Below, piece after piece: positions 54,551 to 63,500 of a stretch of 64,000 nt of DNA. A model generated the notes under the pieces. It saw nothing but the letters and a program-made list of their open reading frames with translations, searched no databases and was not told where the DNA came from. Positions within the stretch are counted from its first letter, which is position 1; every line of letters begins with the position of its first letter. Position numbers and translations under genes: made by a program. This DNA is from Pigmentiphaga sp. (GTDB taxonomy: Bacteria; Pseudomonadota; Gammaproteobacteria; Burkholderiales; Burkholderiaceae_B): assembly GCA_023228945.1 (NCBI GenBank), contig JALOAI010000027.1, forward strand, positions 1-64,000. The letters are read 5' to 3'.

Positions 54551-55629
54551 GTCAGATGAAGGACTTCATTTATCAAGGCCAGCCTTCGCGGGTGGTGTTT
54601 GGCGCCGGTTCGCTGGCCCACCTCGAGCGCGAGATCGAACGGCTGGGCGCGCGGCGCGCGCTGGTGCTCTCCACGCCCGGGCAGCGCGCGCAGGCCGAAG
54701 CGGTTGCCGAGCGACTGGGCGGGCGCGCCGCGGGCGTGTTTGCCCGCGCCGTGATGCACGTGCCGATCGAGACGGCCCGAGAGGCGCGTGAAGAGGCCCG
54801 CCGGCTGGGCGCCGATTGTGCAGTGGCCATCGGCGGCGGCTCAACCACTGGCCTGGGCAAGGCCATCGCGCTGGAGTCGGGTCTGCCCATCCTGGCGATC
54901 CCCACCACCTATGCCGGCAGTGAGATGACGCCGATCTTCGGCATCACCGAGGCGGGCCTGAAGAAGACCGGTCGCGACGCGCGGGTGCTGCCGCGCACGG
55001 TGATCTACGACCCGGAGCTGACGGTGGGCCTGCCGGTGGGGCTGAGCGTGACCAGCGGCATCAATGCCATCGCGCATGCCGCCGAGGGCCTGTATGCCCG
55101 CGATGGCAATCCGGTGATGGATCTCATGGCCGCCGAGGGCATTCGCGCCCTGGCGCATGCGCTGCCGGCGATCCGCGCGCGCGGCGACGATCTCGAGGCT
55201 CGCGGCGCGGCTTTGTACGGCGCCTGGCTATGCGGCAGCGTGCTGGGCAATGTGGGCATGGCCCTGCACCACAAGTTGTGCCACACACTGGGCGGCAGCT
55301 TCGATCTGCCGCATGCCGACGTGCACACGGTGGTGCTGCCTCAGGCACTGGCCTTCAATGCCTCGGCGGCGCCCGATGCCATGGCGCGCATGGCCGAGGC
55401 GCTGGGCGCGGCGGGCCGCAGCGCGGCGGCGGCCGTCTTCGACCTGGCGCGCGACAACGGCGCGCCCGTGGCGCTGCGTGAGCTCGGCATGCGCGAGGCC
55501 GACCTGGACCGCGCCGCCGAGATCGCGGTGAGCAATCCCTACTGGAATCCGCGGCCCATCGGGGCGGAGCAGCGGGGAGAGATCCGGGCGTTGTTGCAGG
55601 ATGCCTACGAGGGTGCGCGGCCGGCCTAA
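54547..55629 (+). CDS. Maleylacetate reductase
   Basis: This 360-aa iron-type alcohol dehydrogenase-family enzyme has an NAD(P) region AVAIGGGSTTGLGKAIALESG at about residues 96-116, IPTTYAGSEMTPIFGIT at about 119-135, and metal-site histidines in LHHKLCHTLGG near 240-250. It reduces maleylacetate to 3-oxoadipate. The frame can start at GTG 54547, overlapping the dioxygenase stop, or ATG 54556. With the two preceding genes it forms a complete hydroxyquinol pathway operon; 3-oxoadipate would enter the beta-ketoadipate pathway elsewhere. Confidence 0.93.
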   Translation: MSQMKDFIYQGQPSRVVFGAGSLAHLEREIERLGARRALVLSTPGQRAQAEAVAERLGGRAAGVFARAVMHVPIETAREAREEARRLGADCAVAIGGGSTTGLGKAIALESGLPILAIPTTYAGSEMTPIFGITEAGLKKTGRDARVLPRTVIYDPELTVGLPVGLSVTSGINAIAHAAEGLYARDGNPVMDLMAAEGIRALAHALPAIRARGDDLEARGAALYGAWLCGSVLGNVGMALHHKLCHTLGGSFDLPHADVHTVVLPQALAFNASAAPDAMARMAEALGAAGRSAAAAVFDLARDNGAPVALRELGMREADLDRAAEIAVSNPYWNPRPIGAEQRGEIRALLQDAYEGARPA

Positions 55630-55720
55630 ACCAGACTAGCCGGCGTCACGACCGTACCGAATGTGCAGGCAAAAACGTCGGGGTGGCCATTCGCCTTGCG
55701 GGGTCGCCCTAGGGCATGGC

Positions 55721-55743
55721 GGCCCGCCGTGGGTGGGCGGGCC
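55721..55743. terminator. Weak hairpin between convergent genes
   Basis: GGCCCGCC (55721-55728) and GGCGGGCC (55736-55743) form an 8-bp stem between the ends of the maleylacetate reductase and TonB receptor genes. There is no good U-tract on either side, so terminator function is uncertain. Confidence 0.35.
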
Positions 55744-55763
55744 CCCGTTATGCCGGGCGGTTT

Positions 55764-58217
55764 TCAGAACCGGCCAGTGACCGACAACAGAAAAGCCCGC
55801 GGCGGACCGTAGTAGCTATTGCCGGTGGTTGTGTAGTACGCCTTGTCGAACAGGTTATAGATATTCAACGAGGCCGAGAGCGAATCGTTGAAGTCATAGC
55901 GCGCGAGCAGATCCACCACGGCGTAGGCGGGCTGGGTGAAGGTGGCTTTGGCGGGGCCCAGGTTTTCCGTGAAGATCTTGCTTTGCCAGCGCACGCCGCC
56001 GCCCACGGTCAGGCCGTTGAGCACCTTGTTCAGCCGATAGGTGGTAAAGAGCTTGGCCATCGACTGCGGCACGTTGGTGACGATGCGCTTGCCTTCGCGG
56101 TCTTTGGTGCTGTTATGGGCGAAGCTGGCGGCGATTTCCCAGCCCGGCTGCAGCTGGCCCGACAATTCCACCTCGAAGCCCCGGGTGCGCGTGCCCGATT
56201 TTGCCTCGTAGGCTTGCGAGCCGTCGGGCGCGTAGGTGTCGGGAATCGCGATCGCTTTGTTGTTCTCGCGGATCTGATAAACGGCTGTGTTGAAATTGAG
56301 CTGGTTGTTGAAGAAGGCGGCCTTGAGGCCGGCTTCGTAGCTTTCGCCGCTCAAGGGGTCGATGTAGTCGCCGGTAATGGTCTTGAAGTTTTGCGGCGCG
56401 AAGATCGTGGTGTAGCTGGTATAGGCCGTCCAATGATCTGACAAATCGTAAGTAATGGCCGCGTAGGGCACGAACTTGCGTTCGGCGCGCAGGATGCCGC
56501 TGTTGACGCCGGTATCGTAGCGATACGAAAGCTGGTCGCGACGCCAGTCGACCCAGCGCGTGCCCACGATCACCGCCAGGGCGTCGGTGGGGCGCAGGCG
56601 CAGTGAGCCATACAGGCCGTTGTTGCGTTCGTCGATGCCGTGCTTGCCCACCGAGGGGTTGTCGGGCGGCGCGGGATAGCTGCCGTCCCAGGTGTAAATA
56701 TCGGGGATCATCGGGTCCCAGCCGGCGTGTGTCCAATTGGTGTACGAGGGGCTGTCGTAACGGGTGCGCGACCAGTTGGCGCCGAAGGCGGCTTCGTGCT
56801 CGCGGCCGAACAGGGTGAACGAGCCGTTGGCGGTGAGGTTCAGCGCATCCTGTTTGGGCTTATAGACCCACCGGGTGGCCCAGATCTGGGCGCCCGCGCC
56901 GGTGAGGCGATCGGGCGTGCCTCCGGCATACCCGACCAGCTCATCCGAGTCGGTGATCGTATGGGCGGCGCTGAGCTTCAACTGCCAGTCGTTGAGCAGT
57001 TGGTGTTCCAGTTCGGCGAACATCGACGTCACGCGGCGGTGCGAGTAAGCCCAATCGGCCGCCGCGGAATCCGAGCGCGACCAGTACAGCCGTTCGCCGT
57101 CGGTGGCATAGGCCGGCAGACCGCCACGCGAATGACCGCTCAGGTCGTGGCGCTGGTGGCTGATCCCGCCGCGCAGCAGTGTGCGCGCGCCCAGATCGGC
57201 CTCGACCACGCCATAGAACACCTTGCGCTTGTCGTTGAAGCGATCGATATAGGAGTCGGAATCCTGCAGGGCCACCACCATGCGGCCACGTACCGAGCCC
57301 GATTCGTTGAGCGGCGTGGAGAGGTCCGCCAGGCCGCGCTTGTAGCGCCAGGAGCCGGCTTCGAGTGTGGCCGAGGCGCGAAAGTCGCGAAACGGCTTTT
57401 TGCGCACCATATTGATCGCGCCGCCCGGCGTGCCCACGCCGTTCATCATCCCCGAGGCGCCGCGCACGATTTCGACGCGATCGTACAGGCTCATGTCCTG
57501 GCTCTGGAAAATGCTGGAATAGGGGGACACCATCTTGACGCCATCGACCATGTAGGTGTCGATCGAGAAGCCCCGCGAATAGATCGGCGAACTATCGGAG
57601 CCGACGTTACCGCTTTGCGTTACCACCAACCCCGGCGTCTGTGCGGCCACGTCGGTCAACTGCGTCAGGTTCTGGTCTTTCATCCGCTGCTCGGTGATCA
57701 CGCTGACCGACTGCGGCGTTTCGCGCAGGGACAAATCCAAGCCCGACGATAGCGAGCTGGGGCCGGTGGCGGTATAGGCGCCGCTGCCGTCGGTACGGGC
57801 GTCGCCCAGGCCTTGTACCACCACGGGCGCGAGCTGGGTGGCGTTATCACTGGCCGCGGCTCGCGAAAGCGAGACCCGGCTGCCATCACGCCGGAACTGG
57901 ATGCCGGTGCCGGCCAGCAACCGCTGCAGCGCCTGATCCGCCGTGAGCTCGCCCGACAGCGCCGGGGCGCGGACGCCACGTACCGTTTCGGGAAGGTAGA
58001 GGATTTGCAGCGAGGCCTGCTCGCCCAATTGCAGCAAGGCGTTGTCCAAGGATTGGGCCGGCAGATCGATGCGGATGGCCGCGTCCTGCGCGCCGGCAAG
58101 GCCGGGTACGACGCTGAAGGCCATCGCCATTGCCAGGGCGAGAGCCTGGAGAGTCATCCGCGCGCGTCGTGCGTCTGATGGATGTGAGATATTGTCGATC
58201 ACGTTATCGCCCACCAT
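55764..58217 (-). CDS. TonB-dependent ferric-siderophore receptor with FecA-like signalling domain
   Basis: This 817-aa outer-membrane receptor has a signal peptide (LQALALAMAMAFSVVPGLAGA), then an STN signalling domain (about residues 55-118, SLDNALLQLGEQASLQILYL). A plug follows (about 160-290, ETPQSVSVITEQRMKD, then YDRVEIVRGASGMMNGVGTPGGAINMVRKKP), then a beta-barrel ending in the typical aromatic GRF. The signalling domain would contact the FecR protein encoded just upstream. It starts at ATG 58217 after an AAGG site. A Fur box lies at 58350-58372. The cognate siderophore is unknown. Confidence 0.92.
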   Translation of the reverse strand: MVGDNVIDNISHPSDARRARMTLQALALAMAMAFSVVPGLAGAQDAAIRIDLPAQSLDNALLQLGEQASLQILYLPETVRGVRAPALSGELTADQALQRLLAGTGIQFRRDGSRVSLSRAAASDNATQLAPVVVQGLGDARTDGSGAYTATGPSSLSSGLDLSLRETPQSVSVITEQRMKDQNLTQLTDVAAQTPGLVVTQSGNVGSDSSPIYSRGFSIDTYMVDGVKMVSPYSSIFQSQDMSLYDRVEIVRGASGMMNGVGTPGGAINMVRKKPFRDFRASATLEAGSWRYKRGLADLSTPLNESGSVRGRMVVALQDSDSYIDRFNDKRKVFYGVVEADLGARTLLRGGISHQRHDLSGHSRGGLPAYATDGERLYWSRSDSAAADWAYSHRRVTSMFAELEHQLLNDWQLKLSAAHTITDSDELVGYAGGTPDRLTGAGAQIWATRWVYKPKQDALNLTANGSFTLFGREHEAAFGANWSRTRYDSPSYTNWTHAGWDPMIPDIYTWDGSYPAPPDNPSVGKHGIDERNNGLYGSLRLRPTDALAVIVGTRWVDWRRDQLSYRYDTGVNSGILRAERKFVPYAAITYDLSDHWTAYTSYTTIFAPQNFKTITGDYIDPLSGESYEAGLKAAFFNNQLNFNTAVYQIRENNKAIAIPDTYAPDGSQAYEAKSGTRTRGFEVELSGQLQPGWEIAASFAHNSTKDREGKRIVTNVPQSMAKLFTTYRLNKVLNGLTVGGGVRWQSKIFTENLGPAKATFTQPAYAVVDLLARYDFNDSLSASLNIYNLFDKAYYTTTGNSYYGPPRAFLLSVTGRF

Positions 58218-58349
58218 GAATACCTTATGAAAATGAGATCGGTTGGACGCACCAGCGCCCGGTTTCCGGGAGGCGCCGCGCGGCCCGGCTGGGTCCGACG
58301 GTCCTTCCGTCCTTCAAAAAGAAAGACGTCCGGGAAGGAAATTTTCCGG

Positions 58350-58372
58350 AATGATTCTCAAAATCATTTTGA
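58350..58372. promoter_or_regulatory. Fur box upstream of the TonB receptor
   Basis: AATGATTCTCAAAATCATT is a strong match to the Fur consensus (ATGATAATCATT-type inverted repeat). It lies between fecR and the receptor, indicating iron repression of the receptor in addition to sigma-factor control. Confidence 0.75.
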
Positions 58373-58396
58373 AACGAGATGTTGCTGAACGGCGGA

Positions 58397-59386
58397 TTAG
58401 CGTGGCGCCAGCGTTGCTCGGCCATCCAGGCCGCGGATCACGACGATGGGCGCAATGAGGGGCAGAAGGTCGAGCGCGGCTTCGGGAGCGTCGATGCTCA
58501 GCGTGCCCGAGATACGCAGCCGGGCCAGGCCGGCGTCGGCTAGGCGCACCGGTTGGGGCAGGTAGCGATTGAGCTCGCTGGCCACTTGGCTTAGAGGCGT
58601 ATCGCGGAACATCAGCCGGCCGCGTTGCCAGGCGGCGATGGACTCGACGTGATCGGGGTAGGGCGGCACCACCCCTTCGGCTTTTGTGGCCACGGCGACT
58701 TGCCCCGCCGACACGACTTCTCGGCCGCGACGCCACCATGGGCCGGCGGAAAGCTTGACGGCGCCATCGGTGACGGCGACCTGCACGCTATCCGGGTCGT
58801 GGCGCACATTGAATCGGGTACCCATCACCCGCACACAGGCTTCTCCCGCCACCACGGTAAAGGGGCGCGCGGCGTCGGCATGCACCGAAAACAAGGCTTC
58901 GCCCGTTTGCAGCGTGGCAACCCGACCATTCTCGTAATAGGCGATCGTGGCTTCGCTGGCGGTATTCAGATCCAGCACGCTGCCATCGGGCAAGGTGATG
59001 CGGCGACGCTCGCCGCGGGCGGTGCTGAATCGGCCTGAAAACTGCGGGGGCGCTTGCCAGGCTTGCCGTCCGGCCAGACCGGCGGCCAGGAGAGCGCAAC
59101 CGGCCCCGGCGCCGATCAAGAGGCGGCGCCGGAGGTTACGGGCCGGCACGGCGCCTTCGTCGCGCCGCAGGATGGCCCGGGCATCCTCGAGCGACAAATG
59201 GTCGGTCAATTGCCAGATTTCCTGGAGCGCTTCGAACTGCCGCCGATGTTCGGGGGCGGCGGCCAGCCAGGCTTCGAGGGCGCGCTGTTCCGCCGGCCCG
59301 AACGGACCAAGTCGCTTCCTGGAGAACCAATCCACGGCCTGTTCCCGTATCGTCTGGGCGGCGTTGGCGGTGTCGGGATCGATCAT
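58397..59386 (-). CDS. fecR: FecR-family anti-sigma/signal transducer
   Basis: This 329-aa protein has an N-terminal cytoplasmic DUF4880 part (AVDWFSRKRLGPFGPAEQRALEAWL, about residues 17-41) and a single membrane segment (LLIGAGAGCALLAAGLAG, about 89-106). A periplasmic FecR domain follows (LPDGSVLDLNTASEATIAY, VVAGEACVRVMGTRF) and the C-terminus (about 260-329) that meets the receptor. It carries the siderophore-bound signal to the sigma factor encoded 75 bp upstream. Confidence 0.92.
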   Translation of the reverse strand: MIDPDTANAAQTIREQAVDWFSRKRLGPFGPAEQRALEAWLAAAPEHRRQFEALQEIWQLTDHLSLEDARAILRRDEGAVPARNLRRRLLIGAGAGCALLAAGLAGRQAWQAPPQFSGRFSTARGERRRITLPDGSVLDLNTASEATIAYYENGRVATLQTGEALFSVHADAARPFTVVAGEACVRVMGTRFNVRHDPDSVQVAVTDGAVKLSAGPWWRRGREVVSAGQVAVATKAEGVVPPYPDHVESIAAWQRGRLMFRDTPLSQVASELNRYLPQPVRLADAGLARLRISGTLSIDAPEAALDLLPLIAPIVVIRGLDGRATLAPR

Positions 59387-59461
59387 GGCGAAGATCCGGT
59401 GCGGGCTTGATGTTGGAGCGTTGCAGGGCGGCAGGGAGGGTCGACGGGAACTCGATCCGGA

Positions 59462-59968
59462 TCAAGGGGAGGCATGCTGTTGCAGCCGGTCGCGCAGGTG
59501 GTTCAAGGCACGCTTCATGTGTTTCTCCACCATGCTCGATGTGAGCCCCAGCCTCTGAGCGATTTCTTCCTGGGTGTAACCCTCGATCTTATTCCAGAGG
59601 AAGACCTGCTGGGATTTCAAAGGCAGCTCGGCGAGTGCCGCCTTCAGCGCCCGGGCCAACTGGTCCGCCCGCAGCGTGGCCTCGGGATCGCCGGTGCTGG
59701 GATGTTCTTCTTCCGCCAGCGTGTCGAGCGACAGGAAGTTGCCGCGGGCCTGCCGGCGGATCTCGCTCACCAGGCGGTTACGGGCGCAACGAAAAAGATA
59801 GGCTTTGCGATCGAGCACCGCGGCCGGATCGTTGGCGAGCAGATGCGCCATGGAATCCTGGGCGGCATCGCTGGCATCGTGGGCAAGCGGGTTGCCTCGC
59901 GCCCAGGTACCGATCAGTTCGCGATAATGGGCGAGCCAGCCTTTATCGAAAGGGCGGGGGCGGGACAT
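59462..59968 (-). CDS. fecI: FecI-family ECF sigma factor
   Basis: This 168-aa ECF sigma factor has region 2 (DASDAAQDSMAHLLANDPAAVLDRKAYLFRCARN) and region 4 (LPLKSQQVFLWNKIEGYTQEEIAQRLGLTSSMVEKHMKRALNHLRDRL). It directs RNA polymerase to the receptor promoter when FecR signals. A Fur box lies just upstream of its start, so it is made in iron starvation. Confidence 0.93.
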   Translation of the reverse strand: MSRPRPFDKGWLAHYRELIGTWARGNPLAHDASDAAQDSMAHLLANDPAAVLDRKAYLFRCARNRLVSEIRRQARGNFLSLDTLAEEEHPSTGDPEATLRADQLARALKAALAELPLKSQQVFLWNKIEGYTQEEIAQRLGLTSSMVEKHMKRALNHLRDRLQQHASP

Positions 59969-60013
59969 GAGGGAACCCGGACGAGAGCGGGCTGGTGGTC
60001 AAAAGAGGCTCAT

Positions 60014-60034
60014 GATAGCAATGATTCTCATTTC
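60014..60034. promoter_or_regulatory. Fur box upstream of fecI
   Basis: GATAGCAATGATTCTCATTTC, in reverse GAAATGAGAATCATTGCTATC, matches the Fur consensus closely. It sits 46-66 bp upstream of the fecI start, the right place for iron-dependent repression. Confidence 0.75.
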
Positions 60035-60125
60035 TGGGTGGGTCATCCGCCCGCCGTGGCCGTCGCGCACGTGCGCTTCATCCCGCCCGCGGCGGGCCGC
60101 TCGTCGGCGGCCCGGCGCGCCGCCT

Positions 60126-60455
60126 TTACTCCGTGCGCTCCCACATGACATCGACCTGGCGGGCCTGCGCCTTGCGCAGCATCTCCAGCAGCGGAAACGC
60201 GCGCTGGTCGAGGTCGACGTGCTGCCGCGCCTTGGCGGCTTCGTCGGGATCGTCTTCGTTGAAGCTGGCGGGCGGCGTGGCGGCGATGCGCGCCTCCAGT
60301 CGGGCGATGGCGTCGCCCAGTTGGTCCGCGGTGAAGACCCCGCGGACTGCGCTGGCGACCCCCGGACTTTTGCCGGCGGCCTCGAGCAGTGGTCGGGCAT
60401 GGTTGCCAAGCATGAGGATCTCGGCCGCGGCCTTGGACCGAAACGTATAAAGCAT
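60126..60455 (-). CDS. DUF1840 family protein
   Basis: This 109-aa cytosolic protein has the DUF1840 start MLYTFRSKAAAEILMLGNHA and the ending QRAFPLLEMLRKAQARQVDVMWE. The family is conserved in beta-proteobacteria; its function is unknown. The ATG at 60455 follows AGGAG; it is followed on the minus strand only by the FecI region. It looks chromosomal and ordinary. Confidence 0.88.
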   Translation of the reverse strand: MLYTFRSKAAAEILMLGNHARPLLEAAGKSPGVASAVRGVFTADQLGDAIARLEARIAATPPASFNEDDPDEAAKARQHVDLDQRAFPLLEMLRKAQARQVDVMWERTE

Positions 60456-60585
60456 GAGGCTCTCCTGCAATGATGAAGGGCTCATTCTCGCATTGCGCGG
60501 CTGAAACTGGATACCTGGAGGCGCGCTTCACGATGCCTGGGCTTGCGGCAAGCCAAACTGACGCTTTGAATGTCTGGAGTGGAAA

Positions 60586-63500
60586 ATGGGCCGAGAGGGC
60601 GGCGGGCCTATGGGTCGAAACGAGGCGCGCAAGGGCTTGCGGCGGCGGGCGCGGCGCAGGGTTGGCGCCGAGCGGAGCCGGGTGTGGGTGTCGGCGGCGT
60701 GGGCGGCGCGCATCAGGGCGGCAGGAGCGGTGGTGGTCGCCTTGGTCCTGCTGCTCGCATCCGCTGATGCCATGGAGCCGTCCGCGGCCGACTGGAGCTG
60801 TGGCCCTCCCGCCCTGGGCGCGCCATGCCCCCAGGGCGGGCCGGCCACCCTGCCCTTGGGCGACGGCACGCCCAGCGGCCTGGGCAATCCGGTCAGCTTG
60901 ACCAACGGCCATAAATACCAGCGTGAAGTCGATTGGCATGCCTACGCCGGCGAGTTGGGGCTCGAGGTCGTGCGCCATTATCATTCCGCCGATCTCCGCG
61001 ACACCGGGTTGGGGCGCGGCTGGCGGTTGTCGTACGACACCCGGCTCTATCCCGTTGGGCGCGGCTGGCAGATCGTCCAGGCCGATGGCTCCCGTCTCGT
61101 TTTTGCGCCGCCCGGCGCGCCGGGCGAATCTTGCCGGGCGGTGGGGGCCGACGCCGGCGAGCTCCGGCCGCAGCTCGATGGCGGCTATCTATGGCAATGG
61201 CCTACCGGGCGCCAGTTGCGGTTCAACGCCCAGGGCAGGCTGGTGGAGATCCGGACCGCCGGCGGTGCGGCGCTATCCCTGCACTACGGCGCAGTGCCCG
61301 GCCGCCATGACTTCGGCAGATTGTTGCGGGTGCGCGATCCGCACGGTCGCGAAATGCTCTTGCATTACCGCAACGATCGGCTGGCGGAAATCGAGCTGCC
61401 CGATGGCCGTTTGCAATACTGGCATACCGCCGCCCGCCAACTGCGCGGGGTGGCTTATCCGTCGGGTCGCGCCCGTCTGTATGCCTACGAGGCTGGGCAC
61501 CAGGGCGGGCAAGCGGGCGGCGAGCCCGATCTGGCCGGCGCGCGGATAACGGCTACCTGGTGGTGGGACCCAATGCAGGGGTTGCTGCCGCGCTGGGCCT
61601 GGAGCTACGACGAGCAGGGGCGCGTCGTGGCGGTGTTCGCGGGCGGCCGGCGGTCGGGCCGGCACGTGGCCTTGCATTATCCGGCGAGTGCCGAAGCCTG
61701 GCAGGTCGCCATCACCGCCGGCCCGGCAACGCATACCTGGAGGCCGCACGATCTCCGCCCGCCTCCGGCGGCCGACGCCGGGCTCCGGGGGATCGGCAAG
61801 CCCCGGCGGCTCTCCCTACCCAGCGTGGTGGCGGGGCGCCGCCGGTACCTGGAGTTCGATTGGAGCGGGCCAGCCGACTTCGCCGCCCATCGGCCCGGCC
61901 TGCCCTGGCGGGTGGTCGAAACCGGTTGGCGGCCGCCGGATGCCTCCACTCCGGCCTTGCCGGTGCGGCGCGAATGGAGCTGGGAGCGCACCGCTCCCGC
62001 GCCGGCGCCGCCGCAGGGCGCCGAGGCGGGCACCGGCTGGCAACTGACGCGGCGCGGGCCGCCGGTTGCCGTGGGGCTTGGCGGCAAAGCCCGGGGCGCG
62101 ATGGCGGGTGGGAACGGATGGCCCGGGCTACGGATATGGCGCGATGATCTCGGCGGCGTCTGGCGCTGGAGTAGCGCCGTGACCGGCCGGTTCGTGCGCG
62201 AACCCGTGGCACACGACGCGTCGGCCGAAGCGTGGCATTTTGCCAATAAAGATGTCTGGACATTCCACTTCGACGCTCACGGGCTGCTGCGGCAATGGCT
62301 GAGGCGTTCGGGGCAGGGGAGCGAAGATCGCGTGAACATCATCCCGGCGCCGGGACGCCTGCGCATCGAGCACTCCCACGAAAACCAAGATTGGATCTTT
62401 CCGGCGGATGAGGCGGGATTGGCGCGGCGGCGGATCGAGCGGCCCGCCCTGAGCGGCGCCCCGGCCTGGCACTACGAAGAATCCTTCCGGCTCGACGCCG
62501 CCGGCCGCATCCTGAGCCACGAACTGCCGGAGGGCGGCCAACTGGAGTATCTGCGCGACACCGAAGGAAGGCTGCGGCGCATCACTTGGCTGCCGCCGGC
62601 GGGACCGGCTCGCGTGCTGTACCAGCAGACGGCCACCGGCCTGCTCCTGGCCAACGGTAGCCGAGTGGGCAGCGTGTTCCAGGAAGGCCGTCTGGTCTTT
62701 CTGTGGCAAAGCCATCATGGGCGGCCGCTATTGGCGCACCGGCGAACCTACGATGCCGACGGAAGGCCGAGTCACGAATCGATCCGGGTGGCGGGAGGCG
62801 CGGCGATGCATCGCGGATTCGGCTACGACGCCGCCGGCCGGCTGGCGGTGGTGGCCACGCCCGGGGGCACCGAGTGGCGGGCCTGGGAAGCCTCGGGCGA
62901 GGCGCGCGCACGGCAAACGCGGGGTGAAGAACTCCGGCCTCCCGGCCGGAGCTTCTCCGCCACCCGCGAGGTGGACGGGGCTGACGCTTTGGCCCGTGGT
63001 CAAAGCGCCGGGGGCCTGGTAGCGCGCCGCGATCCCTCCGGCTTGCCACTGGAGGCGGACGGTTGGCGGCTGCGCTATGGGGCGGATCGCCGTCTGGCTG
63101 AAGCCGAACAGCCCGGCGGGCCCCGGGTTCGCTATTTTCGCAACGCGTTTGGCGAACTCATCGGTCGCGACGATGGTCAAGACATGCGTCAGATGCTGTA
63201 CGTCGGCCACCAGCGGGTGGCGGAATGGGGTTGGCGGCGCGGCGCGTGGGGCGTGCTGCGCCGGCTGGTGCTGGCCGACGAGTTGCCCGTGGCCTGGATC
63301 GAATACGGGGCTGCCGATACCGGCCGCGGCGCCATGGCTCTGGCCGCGCAAGATGCCAGCCCCGTGGATCGCGGGCGCAAGGTACTGCCCGGTGGCTGGG
63401 TGCATGGCCGTCGCCAGCCGGATGGCCGAGGCGTCCCAGCCTCGGGGCCGGATCTGTTCACGCTGCATGCCGATGCCATGGGAATCCCCCTGGCGGCTAC

